Source: Bacteroidota bacterium
GTDB lineage: Bacteria; Bacteroidota; Bacteroidia; Chitinophagales; JADJOU01
Reading direction: 5' to 3'
Length of the DNA: 64,000 nt
NCBI GenBank assembly: GCA_016713645.1
Contig: JADJOU010000007.1
Location: 62,001 to 126,000, forward strand
The notes below the pieces were generated by a model. That model was not told the DNA's origin. It did no database searches and worked only from the letters and a program-made list of their open reading frames with translations. Below, piece after piece: positions 18,901 to 24,124 of this stretch (position 1 is the stretch's first letter; each line of letters opens with the position of its first letter). The translations under genes and the position numbers were made by a program.

Positions 18901-20729
18901 AAATTTGTGATGTATCAACTCCAATTGCAAAATGTGACACAGCAATTGTAATAATTGATATCACGGATGATACATCTGCAATATCAAATCAAGCGCCGGT
19001 TGCAGTTGATGATTATTCAAATACTACAATTGGTAAGCCAGTGACAATAGCAGTCAAAATCAATGATAGCGATCCAGATGGCAATGGCTTAGGCATGCCG
19101 ACAATTGTAAAGGCTCCTAACCATGCGAAGTCATTGGTGTTAAATGGCGATGGTACTTATACCTATACCCCGGATTCAAGTTTCAATGGTATTGATACAT
19201 TCACTTATGAAATTTGCGATAGTGGAAGTCCAGTGAAATGCGATATTGCAATGGTATTTATCAATATTCCATGCGCAGTTTATACCATTACAAGTGTTGA
19301 TAGTACAAATCCTTCAACATGCCTTGGCAATGATGGTTCATTGACTTTAAATGGGTTAATACCTAATGTGTCTTATAATATTGGCTATAGAAAAGATGGA
19401 ATTGCTGTTTCATTGCTTGCCCAAAAATCAAATAGTGCTGGTAAAATTATCATCAGTGGATTGGGAAGAGGTCTTTATGATTCAATCAATATTGCCATCT
19501 TATTCAGCGCTTGTCCAGTGAGTTCTTCTTGGAAGATAAACTTGGTTGGACCAGTTCCGAAAATTGCTGGATTGAGTCTTAATTGTATGTCTAAAGGAAG
19601 TGTATCACAATGCGATACTTTCTGTAAAAATTACGAATCGAAGAAGTTCTTCTGGGTAACAGGAGCGACAGATTTTGAAAGTTTTGAATGGTTGGCCCCT
19701 CCTGCAGGAAGCAATATTATTCAAGAGCTATCAACTGGTGCATTGAAAGATACTGGAATTTATGACTTCTCAAGCGCAGCTCCTGGCAATTATTCTATAG
19801 TTGTTAGAGTGAAGAATAGTTGTGGGTTCATCGATAGAGTTTTCAATATAGTTGTTGTGGCTATGTGCAATAATCGCTCACCTATCGCTAATGATGATTC
19901 TTCTTACGTGAAGAAAGGTGTTCCAATAACATTGGATATTTTGAAAAATGATATCGACCCTGATGGAGATGGATTGACAATTAAAATTATCACTGACCCT
20001 AAGAATGGCACTGTCACTATTGTGAATGGAAAAGTGATTTATACGCCAAATCCGAATTATACGGGTCTAGATACTTTCTTCTATTTAATCCTAGATGGTA
20101 AAGGAGGATCTGATTCAGCATATGTTTACTTGACTATTAAGGACTATTCTGTTGAAGCCAATGATGATATTGTTAAGACGTATAATTCTAAGGTTACTGG
20201 TCAAGCAAAAGCGAATGACAAATACCCTGACGTTAAAAATGTGTTTACAAAAATCATTAAGGATAAATCGAATAGCAATAGCGGTGTATTTACATTGAAT
20301 TCAGATGGAAATTATACTTATGAGACTGTTAAAGGCAATGCCCAACTCGACTCTGTTCTCTATGAATTGTGTATAGTCACAGATTTAGGGGATACGATTT
20401 GCGATCAAGCTTGGATTTACTTGTACAATTACGATGAACCAATAATTCCTGAAATGATCACCCCGAATGGAGATGGTGATAATGATGAATTGATTATTCA
20501 AAACTTGGAAATGTATAATAACAAGGGAATGCAAATCTATAATCGATGGGGTGATTTAGTCTGGACAAGTAAACCATTCTATACGAATTCTGAGCCATTC
20601 AAAGGATTAAATATGGATGCAGAAGAATTGCCTGTAGCGACCTATTTCTTTGTGTTTAAGTATAATGTATTAAACAACGGAGTGGATGAACCAAGGGTAA
20701 AATCTGGGTATATAGAAGTTTATAGATAG
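293..20729 (+). CDS. Giant T9SS type B surface adhesin gene (whole span, frame interrupted)
   Basis: This is one gene of about 20.4 kb, roughly 6,800 aa if the frame were continuous. Order of parts: Sec signal peptide (residues 1-34), RCC1-like head (to about 1600 nt), 80-aa Ig-like units (1609-5330), 292-aa units (5351-17495), one diverged unit (to about 18366), cadherin/Big-like domains, and a type B gliding-motility-associated C-terminal domain. The intact paralogue at 24125-28948 shows what the continuous frame should look like. About 35 indels and one nonsense substitution (TAT to TAG at 10037) break it between 975 and 15740; the last 5 kb is clean. The breaks coincide with repeat-variant sites, so I treat the gene as probably intact in the organism. 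By family knowledge such proteins are exported through the T9SS and displayed as long surface filaments for adhesion or gliding. The SprF-like gene directly downstream supports this. Confidence 0.75.
1014..2132 (+). CDS. Giant adhesin fragment: second half of head plus first Ig-like units
   Basis: The frame is really open from about 978. It holds RCC1-like motifs (YALGANG, LYCWGDDNG) matching the paralogue (YSLGTND, LFSWGNDN). From about 1609 come two diverged 80-aa Ig-like units, with a third starting near 2085. The frame breaks near 2115 in a run of G then A, where one A seems to be missing compared with the CGGKSATLTG motif of the paralogue. Confidence 0.75.
   Translation: MGNGTAVAVRANATQMSLPSATDTVKMIGITSAGTYYMLNRSGTLYALGANGARQIGDFTTTQRLVWVNCKKPSGGNFTDVQWISPGEHERSYPNINVFTFVGRLYCWGDDNGNMMGRGGVTAADPLTPPSSDSTDIITFVETGGHTTAITKIDSARYCYVGHKITGSMGDGTNASAFVNNYDCINTPTVSICGSQKPKAGPDQVKCGGSAATISGTNTPDGNWAPQAGNPVGATLSSTVLGVATVTFTNTAVGTFFFIYTDGLSDTMSITVTAKSNAGADQIGVCGGNLITLTGTSPATGTWTAQSGNPVGATLGSSSGGIANASFTNTSAGTYRFIYTASACPDTMNVTVTSKPSAGADQINQCGGKVQP
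3059..4213 (+). CDS. Giant adhesin fragment: four to five clean 80-aa Ig-like units
   Basis: The longest uninterrupted piece of the 80-aa array. The genuine frame begins near 3140; the first residues are read in a wrong frame. Units alternate between two loop versions, one with TPSTG and one with LPTTG, both before TWTAQ. The frame is lost at about 4155, where a CCC run has become CC. Confidence 0.7.
   Translation: MRWTKFNTHRNLPNNGHMDCTSGQSSRAGADQIGQCGGQNATLTGTTPSTGTWTAQAGNPAGATVGATAGGIATVNFANTSSGVYSFIYTANGCSDTMTITATNKPVAGADQIGQCGGQNATLTGTTPSTGAWTAQSGNPAGATVSATAAGIATVNFANTSSGVYSFIYTANGCSDTMTITTTNKPVAGADQIGQCGGQNATLTGTLPTTGTWTAQAGNPAGATVGATAGGIATVSFANTSSGVYSFIYTANGCSDTMTITTTNKPVAGADQIGQCGGQNATLTGTTPSTGTWTAQAGNPAGATVGATAGGIATVSFANTSSGVYSFIYTANGCTDTMTITVTNKPIAGADQIGQCGGQNSTFTGTFQQQAHGQHKQAIQQERQ
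4336..4372 (+). other. Non-repeat insertion inside the 240-bp array
   Basis: About 36 bp between two Ig-like units match neither unit family and are visibly richer in G and C than the array, with a run of six G. A duplicated tail of the preceding unit follows. The insertion keeps the reading frame. It could be a genuine linker or an assembly junction. Confidence 0.5.
5390..6712 (+). CDS. Giant adhesin fragment: first 292-aa units
   Basis: Covers the first 292-aa unit and half of the second. The coding frame actually enters upstream, near 5290, from the last 80-aa unit. Unit 1 differs from the others at a few residues (for example a Cys for Ser in the EYCFM motif). The frame breaks at about 6692, where one extra G in a GGG run shifts the sequence after SSG. 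Confidence 0.7.
   Translation: MTGNVSTNDQQTPGSTYSNPPANPSNPSGCAPVVARNATYSFTCSVPGEYCFMVPVCEPSPSTSCTSIPLTITVLDPTVKTNAPVANTDYARLLQDSSIVLNVRSNDRCQNGPGCTLSTPSVVTSPSHGSYNPTTGVYTPSSGYVGVDSFRYAVCDNQSPVAKCDSEWVYITVLPTGSANTTNAMDDYGQTPNGAKLNGDVKANDTDPENNTQTVTAQTTTTAGKGTLVLNTDGTYTFTPDPTFVGGPVDFAYTTCDNGTPQACATATLHIMVETKKATLNPDFGVTEVNVPLTGNVSTNDQQTPGSTYSNPPSNPSNPSGCAPVVASNGTYSFTCSVPGEYSFMVPVCEPSPSTSCTSIPLTITVLDPTVKTNAPVANTDYARLLQDSSIVINVRSNDRCQNGPGCSLSTPSVVTSPSHGSYNPTTGVYTPSSGLCRRR
7143..8765 (+). CDS. Giant adhesin fragment: nearly two full 292-aa units
   Basis: A clean stretch covering units 3 and 4. At about 8213 the usual STSCTS becomes STSFTS, removing one cysteine of the CX7C pair in unit 4. The frame breaks at 8733, where CACCCAGAC replaces the two forms seen elsewhere (CACCCCAGAC and CACACCAGAC). 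Confidence 0.7.
   Translation: MTGNVSTNDQQTPGSTYSNPPANPSNPSGCAPVVASNGTYSFTCSVPGEYSFMVPVCEPSPSTSCTSIPLTITVLDPTVKTNAPVANTDYARLLQDSSIVINVRSNDRCQNGPGCSLSTPSVVTSPSHGSYNPTTGVYTPSSGYVGVDSFRYAVCDNQSPVAKCDSEWVYITVLPTGSANTTNAMDDYGQTPNGAKLNGDVKANDTDPENNTQTVTAQTTTTAGKGTLVLNTDGTYTFTPDPTFVGGPVDFVYTTCDNGTPQACATATLHIMVETRKATLNPDFGVTEVNVPLTGNVSTNDQQTPGSTYSNPPANPSNPSGCAPVVASNGTYSFTCSVPGEYSFMVPVCEPSPSTSFTSIPLTITVLDPTVKTNAPVANTDYARLLQDSSIVINVRSNDRCQNGPGCSLSTPSVVTSPSHGSYNPTTGVYTPSSGYVGVDSFRYAVCDNKSPVAKCDSEWVYITVLPTGSANTTNAMDDYGQTPNGAKLNGDVKANDTDPENNTQTVTAQTTTTAGKGTLVLNTDGTYTFTQTHRLWEVQ
8750..10039 (+). CDS. Giant adhesin fragment: 292-aa units 5 and part of 6
   Basis: Begins inside subdomain 3 of unit 4 and runs to an in-frame TAG at 10037-10039, where all other units have TAT (Tyr of NTDYAR). 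This is the only break I can assign to a plain substitution. The same frame continues at once as 10049-10609, so the gene is otherwise open here. Confidence 0.7.
   Translation: MGGPVDFAYTTCDNGTPQACATATLHIMVETRKAVLNPDFGVTEVNVPLTGNVSTNDQQTPGSTYSNPPANPSNPSGCAPVVASNGTYSFTCSVPGEYSFMVPVCEPSPSTSCTSIPLTITVLDPTVKTNAPVANTDYARLLQDSSIVINVRSNDRCQNGPGCSLSTPSVVTSPSHGSYNPTTGVYTPSSGYVGVDSFRYAVCDNQSPVAKCDSEWVYITVLPTGSANSTNAMDDYGQTPNGAKLNGDVKANDTDPENNTQTVTAQTTTTAGKGTLVLNTDGTYTFTPDPSFVGGPVDFAYTTCDNGTPQACATATLHIMVETRKATLNPDFGVTEVNVPLTGNVSTNDQQTPGSTYSNPPANPSNPSGCAPVVASNGTYSFTCSVPGEYSFMVPVCEPSPSTSCTSIPLTITVLDPTVKTNAPVANTD
10558..12111 (+). CDS. Giant adhesin fragment: 292-aa units 7 and 8
   Basis: Real coding begins around 10600 after a one-base loss in the acaagaaagcg block. 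It holds two clean units, the second carrying the rarer PPANASN loop version. The frame is lost at about 12048, where CGGGAAG has become CGGAAG. Smaller pieces of the array follow at 12021-12566, 12603-12839, 13020-13373, 13510-13908, 14282-14803, 14733-15218 and 15257-15655. Confidence 0.7.
   Translation: MCNGDLAYHGRDKKATLNPDFGVTEVNVPLTGNVSTNDQQTPGSTYSNPPANPSNPSGCAPVVASNGTYSFTCSVPGEYSFMVPVCEPSPSTSCTSIPLTITVLDPTVKTNAPVANTDYARLLQDSSIVINVRSNDRCQNGPGCSLSTPSVVTSPSHGSYNPTTGVYTPSSGYVGVDSFRYAVCDNQSPVAKCDSEWVYITVLPTGSANTTNAMDDYGQTPNGAKLNGDVKANDTDPENNTQTVTAQTTTTAGKGTLVLNTDGTYTFTPDPSFVGGPVDFAYTTCDNGTPQACATATLHIMVETRKATLNPDFGVTEVNVPLTGNVSTNDQQTPGSTYSNPPANASNPSGCAPVVASNGTYSFTCSVPGEYSFMVPVCEPSPSTSCTSIPLTITVLDPTVKTNAPVANTDYARLLQDSSIVINVRSNDRCQNGPGCSLSTPSVVTSPSHGSYNPTTGVYTPSSGYVGVDSFRYAVCDNQSPVAKCDSEWVYITVLPTEVLIQPMRWMIMVKHQMVRN
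15696..20729 (+). CDS. Giant adhesin, intact C-terminal part with type B sorting domain
   Basis: An uninterrupted 1,677-aa frame; the first residues are out of the native frame up to about 15735. It holds two full 292-aa units (15779-17530), the diverged fifteenth unit, three cadherin/Big-like domains (starting at RAPITSP, APIANDDR, APVAVDDY), a CLGNDGSLTL-containing module, an Ig/PKD-like segment, two more Big-like domains, and the C-terminal domain. That last domain begins near PEMITPNGDGDNDEL and includes MQIYNRWGDLVW, the signature of the type B gliding-motility-associated C-terminal domain (TIGR04131-like), which directs export by the T9SS. It lies 44 nt before the SprF-like gene. Confidence 0.88.
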   Translation: MCNGDLAYHGRDKKATLNPDFGVTEVNVPLTGNVSTNDQQTPGSTYSNPPSNPSNPSGCAPVVASNGTYSFTCSVPGEYSFMVPVCEPSPSTSCTSIPLTITVLDPTVKTNAPIANTDYARLLQDSSIVINVRSNDRCQNGPGCSLSTPSVVTSPSHGSYNPTTGVYTPTSGYVGVDSFRYAVCDNQSPVAKCDSEWVYITVLPTGSANTTNAMDDYGQTPNGAKLNGDVKANDTDPENNTQTVTAQTTTAAGKGTLVLNTDGTYTFTPDPTFVGGPVDFAYTTCDNGTPQACATATLHIMVETKKATLNPDFGVTEVNVPLTGNVSTNDQQTPGSTYSNPPSNPSNPSGCAPVVASNGTYSFTCSVPGEYTFMVPVCEPSPSTSCTSVPLTITVLDPTVKTNAPVANTDYARLLQDSSIVINVRANDRCQNGPGCTLSTPSVVTSPSHGTYNPTTGVYTPTSGYVGVDSFRYAVCDNQSPVAKCDSEWVYITVLPTGSANTTNAMDDYGQTPNGAKLNGDVKANDTDPENNTQTVTAQTTTTAGKGTLVLNTDGTYTFTPDPTFVGGPVDFVYTTCDNGTPQACATATLHIMVETKKAILNPDFGTTLPNVLLTGDLTSNDQQTPGSNYGNPPSNPSNPSACMPIVASNGTYTFTCAVTGKYTFMVPVCEPSPSTTCTNVPLVITVIDRTLPTNGPIANTDYANILQDSSIVLDLRANDKCQFKPVCNLTSPSVILAPARGTFNPATGVYTPNTGYVGADSFRYAICDNQVPEKCDTAWVYIAINQTGSANTTNAMDDYAQTPNSTVLIGNVKTNDTDPENHQQKVTAQISTIPGKGTLELDSNGTYKFTADTAFAGGSVDFPYTTCDNGSPIACASATLHILVDAKILNRAPITSPIRTTGMKNHPVTLNLSVGTNDPNGDPVTYSGPITTDPNATIIINANGSATVIPNSGYTGTLTFTFRVCDVTIVEPQPLCDTETVIISIIDSNTLIGTSLAPIANDDRVTTPLNVPVVINVLANDNDPNSDPLTVSIIGKSIKGITPIVNANGTVNYTPPVGYIGLDTFVYQICDVSTPIAKCDTAIVIIDITDDTSAISNQAPVAVDDYSNTTIGKPVTIAVKINDSDPDGNGLGMPTIVKAPNHAKSLVLNGDGTYTYTPDSSFNGIDTFTYEICDSGSPVKCDIAMVFINIPCAVYTITSVDSTNPSTCLGNDGSLTLNGLIPNVSYNIGYRKDGIAVSLLAQKSNSAGKIIISGLGRGLYDSINIAILFSACPVSSSWKINLVGPVPKIAGLSLNCMSKGSVSQCDTFCKNYESKKFFWVTGATDFESFEWLAPPAGSNIIQELSTGALKDTGIYDFSSAAPGNYSIVVRVKNSCGFIDRVFNIVVVAMCNNRSPIANDDSSYVKKGVPITLDILKNDIDPDGDGLTIKIITDPKNGTVTIVNGKVIYTPNPNYTGLDTFFYLILDGKGGSDSAYVYLTIKDYSVEANDDIVKTYNSKVTGQAKANDKYPDVKNVFTKIIKDKSNSNSGVFTLNSDGNYTYETVKGNAQLDSVLYELCIVTDLGDTICDQAWIYLYNYDEPIIPEMITPNGDGDNDELIIQNLEMYNNKGMQIYNRWGDLVWTSKPFYTNSEPFKGLNMDAEELPVATYFFVFKYNVLNNGVDEPRVKSGYIEVYR

Positions 20730-20773
20730 AAGAAATTAAAAAACAAAGTCAACATTCAAGTAAATAGATTTAT

Positions 20774-21769
20774 ATGAAATTGAATAAAATTAAATTATTG
20801 ATTGCTTTTATGATAAGCATCAATCTCATGAATGCACAACAAGATGCACAATTGAGTATGTATATGTTTAACATGCTTCAATACAATGCCGGTTATACGG
20901 GAAGCAAGGAAGACCCCTATGCCTCTGCCATTTTTAGAACACAATGGGTGGGTTTAAAAGGAGCGCCTCAAACACTGAGTCTCAATTTTCATTCACCTTT
21001 AAAGCGCAAGCAATATGCTTTAGGAGCGAGTATTCGAGGAGATAAATTGGGTGCAACGACTTATGCCAATACCGATGCCTATTTTGCATATCGATTGAAA
21101 CTTGACAAAGATACCAAATTGTCTCTTGGGGTTTCTGTCGGCTTTATGTACTATCAATTGAATCTGCTTGAACCAAAAGGAATAAGTCAGAAAGATGCTT
21201 TGCTCAATAGTAATCCAAATAAAGTACTCCCCAATTTTGGTTTTGGAGCTTATGCCTATAATCCTAAATACTATATTGGGGTATCTGTGCCGCATATTTT
21301 AACTTCAAGTTTAAGAGAAGCTGTAAATGGAGCTAATACCCTCGACACACTATTGTCCAGCCAAGCAACACATATTTTCGGAACAGCAGGTGTTATCCTT
21401 GGCAAAAGTGATATGATTAAATTCAAACCGAGTTTGATGCTTAAATATGTTCCAAAAACGCCATTGTCTCTTGATTTAAACATGAGTGTTTTACTTCAAG
21501 AGCGATATTGGATTGGTGCCTCATATAGATTTGGTGGTGATATTTATGAATTGCAAACTCGGGTAATGGACAATTTGGAAGTGGGAATGCTATTGTCGGA
21601 ATTGTGAAATTCTTGGCGACTAGAGAAATTGAAATTGGCTATGCCTACGAATATCCTCTATCTAAACTTGAATTTAGGAACCAGCGCATCACACGAAATA
21701 ATGTTGGGATTCACCTTCAAGGGAAAAAACTTGAGATATGTAACGCCGCGTTATGGATCTTATTTCTAA
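20774..21769 (+). CDS. PorP/SprF-like T9SS outer-membrane protein (two compensating frameshifts)
   Basis: The opening frame (20774-21607, 277 aa) has a signal peptide ending at NAQQD and the PorP/SprF start (QLSMYMFNMLQYNAGYTG). A beta-barrel-like body follows, with RTQWVGLKGAPQT and FHSPL motifs. At about 21570 a T is missing; reading on gives GNAIVGIVKFLATREIEIGY. An extra base near 21669 restores the original frame, which ends in SHEIMLGFTFKGKNL and a stop at 21767-21769, about 331 aa in all. That is the usual family length. In Flavobacterium johnsoniae, SprF is needed for secretion of the adhesin SprB encoded next to it. I infer the same role for the giant adhesin just upstream. Confidence 0.85.
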
Positions 21770-21802
21770 GCTAATAAAACACACGAACTGAAAATTTATA
21801 CA

Positions 21803-22801
21803 ATGAACAAGAGAAGAAATTTTATTGCCTGTATCCTATTGTTGACATTCATTATAGCAGGGCAAGTCATTTGGGCTGCAAATGGAAACGAGAAGAAGGG
21901 AGACCAATTATATCAAATTTTTGATTTTTCATCAGCGGCAAAGTCCTATTTAATGGCCTTGAAAAAGGAGCCAGAGAATCTGCGCATCAAAGAAAAAATT
22001 GCTACCTGTTATCGAATGATGAATGATAATTTAGAAGCAGAAAATTGGTATGGACAAATCGTCAAAGTTGATACTGCTGCGCCTATCAATAAGTTTTATT
22101 ATGCTCAGGCATTGAGATCAAATGAAAAGTACGAGCAGTCTTTAAGGTATTATAAAGAGTATAAATCAAATAGCAAAGACTCGAGGCCGTTGAATATTGT
22201 CAATGGACACAAGTATATCCAAAAATTGGGGAAGCCAAATCCTGCAATTAAATTGGATAATTTGACAAATGTGAATAGTCCAGAAATGGATTTTTGTCCA
22301 ATGTTTTATAAAGATTCAGCCATTGTATTTGTCTCCAATGCTAAGCGACCTGATGCGAGAATTGATTTTTGGTCACATTTGAGTTTTTTGGATTTGTATG
22401 TCAGCACTAAACAAAATGGAAAGTGGGGAAAACCAGAACAGTTTGGAACGAGATCTCTAAATGGAGATTTTCATGAAGGACCTATTTCATTCACTAGGAA
22501 TTTCGGTGTGATGTATGTATCAAGAAGTAACTACAAAGGAAATTCTGTCAATAGTGCCTCAGATAAAAAAACCGTTAATCTAAAAATATACAGGACAAGT
22601 TTTGAAAGTCAATCCAATTCATGGGGAAAAGCTGAAGAAGCATTGCCGTTTAATAGCCATGAGTATTCAGTAACTGATCCAGCATTCACGCCAGATGATA
22701 ATACATTATATTTTGCTAGCGATATGCCTGGGGATTGGGTGGTACAGATTTATACCGCGTTCAAAAAGTTGCCAATAGTTGGGGTAAGCCTGAAAACTTA
22801 G
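21803..22801 (+). CDS. OmpA-family TPR/PD40 protein, fragment 1 of 4 (whole gene 21803-24012)
   Basis: The gene should encode about 735 aa but is split by three frameshifts. This part has a signal peptide (residues 1-25), TPR-like helices (about 30-140) and the start of a WD40-like/PD40 propeller (about 150-325, with FTPDDNTLYFASDMPGG). The frame is lost at about 22735, where a run of five G has become four. Later fragments hold the rest of the propeller, carboxypeptidase-regulatory-like domains and an OmpA peptidoglycan-binding domain. Proteins of this layout sit in the periplasm or outer membrane next to PorP/SprF-type proteins and anchor T9SS parts or surface proteins to peptidoglycan. It starts 33 nt after the SprF-like gene, so the three genes probably form one operon. 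Confidence 0.82.
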   Translation: MNKRRNFIACILLLTFIIAGQVIWAANGNEKKGDQLYQIFDFSSAAKSYLMALKKEPENLRIKEKIATCYRMMNDNLEAENWYGQIVKVDTAAPINKFYYAQALRSNEKYEQSLRYYKEYKSNSKDSRPLNIVNGHKYIQKLGKPNPAIKLDNLTNVNSPEMDFCPMFYKDSAIVFVSNAKRPDARIDFWSHLSFLDLYVSTKQNGKWGKPEQFGTRSLNGDFHEGPISFTRNFGVMYVSRSNYKGNSVNSASDKKTVNLKIYRTSFESQSNSWGKAEEALPFNSHEYSVTDPAFTPDDNTLYFASDMPGDWVVQIYTAFKKLPIVGVSLKT

Positions 22802-23229
22802 GTGCAGAAATTAATACACCGGGAGATGAGAAATTTCCATTTATTTCTAAAGATGGAACACTCTATTTCTCTTCCAATGGACATTATGGATTAGGAGGCC
22901 TAGATATTTATCAGGTCGTGATTGATAAGAAAACAAATGCATTGGGCAAAGTGGCGAATCTTGGTGCGCCTTTTAATAGTAGCAAAGATGATTTTGGATT
23001 TATTGTGGCCAAGGACAATCAAAGTGGTTTTCTCACTTCCAATCGCCCTGGAGGCATTGGCAGCGATGATATCTATTCATGGAGAAATAAGGAAATTAAG
23101 TTTAAAATAAAAGTCGTAGATAAGGTTACAAAAGAGATCGTTGCAAATGCTAATTGCAAATTATTGTGCAGTGAAGATTTTAGAGGTAACAAAAGACGGA
23201 TGCAGAAGGTAGAGTGGAATATGTTGTAA
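22735..23229 (+). CDS. OmpA-family protein, fragment 2 of 4 (propeller end)
   Basis: Continues the propeller in the +2 frame: GGTDLYRVQKVANSWGKPEN, then SKDGTLYFSSNGH and GGLDIYQV, typical PD40 blades. It ends in the first carboxypeptidase-regulatory-like domain. The frame is lost near 23190, in a stretch rich in A and G. Confidence 0.75.
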   Translation: MGGTDLYRVQKVANSWGKPENLGAEINTPGDEKFPFISKDGTLYFSSNGHYGLGGLDIYQVVIDKKTNALGKVANLGAPFNSSKDDFGFIVAKDNQSGFLTSNRPGGIGSDDIYSWRNKEIKFKIKVVDKVTKEIVANANCKLLCSEDFRGNKRRMQKVEWNML

Positions 23230-23789
23230 CTCCAGATTCTAGATGTACATTGAAAATTGGTAAAGCAGGGTATAAAGCAAAAATCCTAAGTGTTAATTTC
23301 AAAAAAGAAGATAAAGAATTGGTTGTTGAACTAGAGAAATTGAACCTCGAAATTAAGTTGGAAATATTGGTATTGAATAAAGCGACAAACGAACCAATTA
23401 GCGGTGCTCAGATTTTGATGACTTCTAATAACTCTTCAGATAAAATTGATGCATTTACAGATGCTGAGGGGAAGTTAATTGTGAGTGGAATTAAGTCGAA
23501 TTCAACATATTCAATTACGGCAGACAAAGAGACTGGAGATCAGAACAAACGTTATTTGACGGTTAAGAAAGATGTTTCTACTGCAGGGGTTGTAGCTCCT
23601 TCTTATTTGAAAGAAGTTATTTATATGGATTTACTTGAGAAGAACGTAGCTATTAAAATTGAGAATATTTATTACGATTTGGATAAGGCAGAAATTCGCC
23701 CAAGTGCAGCAGCAGAATTGGATAAATTGATTGCTATTTTAGAGGATAATCCAACGATGGAAATTGAGTTGAGTTCACACGGATTGTAG
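23214..23789 (+). CDS. OmpA-family protein, fragment 3 of 4 (CarboxypepD_reg-like, start of OmpA domain)
   Basis: Holds two beta-rich regulatory-like repeats (SGAQILMTSNNSSDK) and the first half of the OmpA domain (NIYYDLDKAEIRPSAAAELD). The frame is lost at about 23780, after ELSSH, where two bases before the expected Thr-Asp are missing. Confidence 0.75.
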   Translation: MEYVVTPDSRCTLKIGKAGYKAKILSVNFKKEDKELVVELEKLNLEIKLEILVLNKATNEPISGAQILMTSNNSSDKIDAFTDAEGKLIVSGIKSNSTYSITADKETGDQNKRYLTVKKDVSTAGVVAPSYLKEVIYMDLLEKNVAIKIENIYYDLDKAEIRPSAAAELDKLIAILEDNPTMEIELSSHGL

Positions 23790-23808
23790 CAGTAGTGCTA
23801 CGTACAAC

Positions 23809-24012
23809 ATGCGTTTGAGTTCACGCAGAGCAGAGTCTGCCGTTTTTTATATGGCGAAACAAGGGATTGACCAACGAAGGATGATAGCAACGGGATACGG
23901 TGAAAGTAGATTGGTGAATGATTGCAAATGCGAAGGTGGCGTTGTTGTTAAATGTTCAGAAGAACAACATCAAGAGAATAGAAGAACTGAATTTAAGATT
24001 TTGAAATTTTAA
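23809..24012 (+). CDS. OmpA-family protein, fragment 4 of 4 (end of OmpA domain)
   Basis: Holds the second half of the OmpA/MotB peptidoglycan-binding domain: RLSSRRAESAVFYMAKQGID, then ATGYGES and the final NRRTEFKI. The coding frame really begins near 23785, so the two OmpA halves join without loss. The gene ends at 24012, 112 nt before the second adhesin. Confidence 0.75.
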   Translation: MRLSSRRAESAVFYMAKQGIDQRRMIATGYGESRLVNDCKCEGGVVVKCSEEQHQENRRTEFKILKF

Positions 24013-24124
24013 TTTCTTGTTAAGTTGATGCAATGGGTAGTATTGTTCAACAGATTATTGCTTATTCTTTATTTCTCTTGATTAATATTTTGTGCCGATA
24101 AAATGAATTATAGAATCGCTAATT

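Noticed and set aside
293..20729. True pseudogene decay of the giant adhesin
   Set aside because: The remaining codons are highly conserved between units, stops come almost only from indels, and breaks coincide with variant sites. One TAG by substitution (10037) does not change this.
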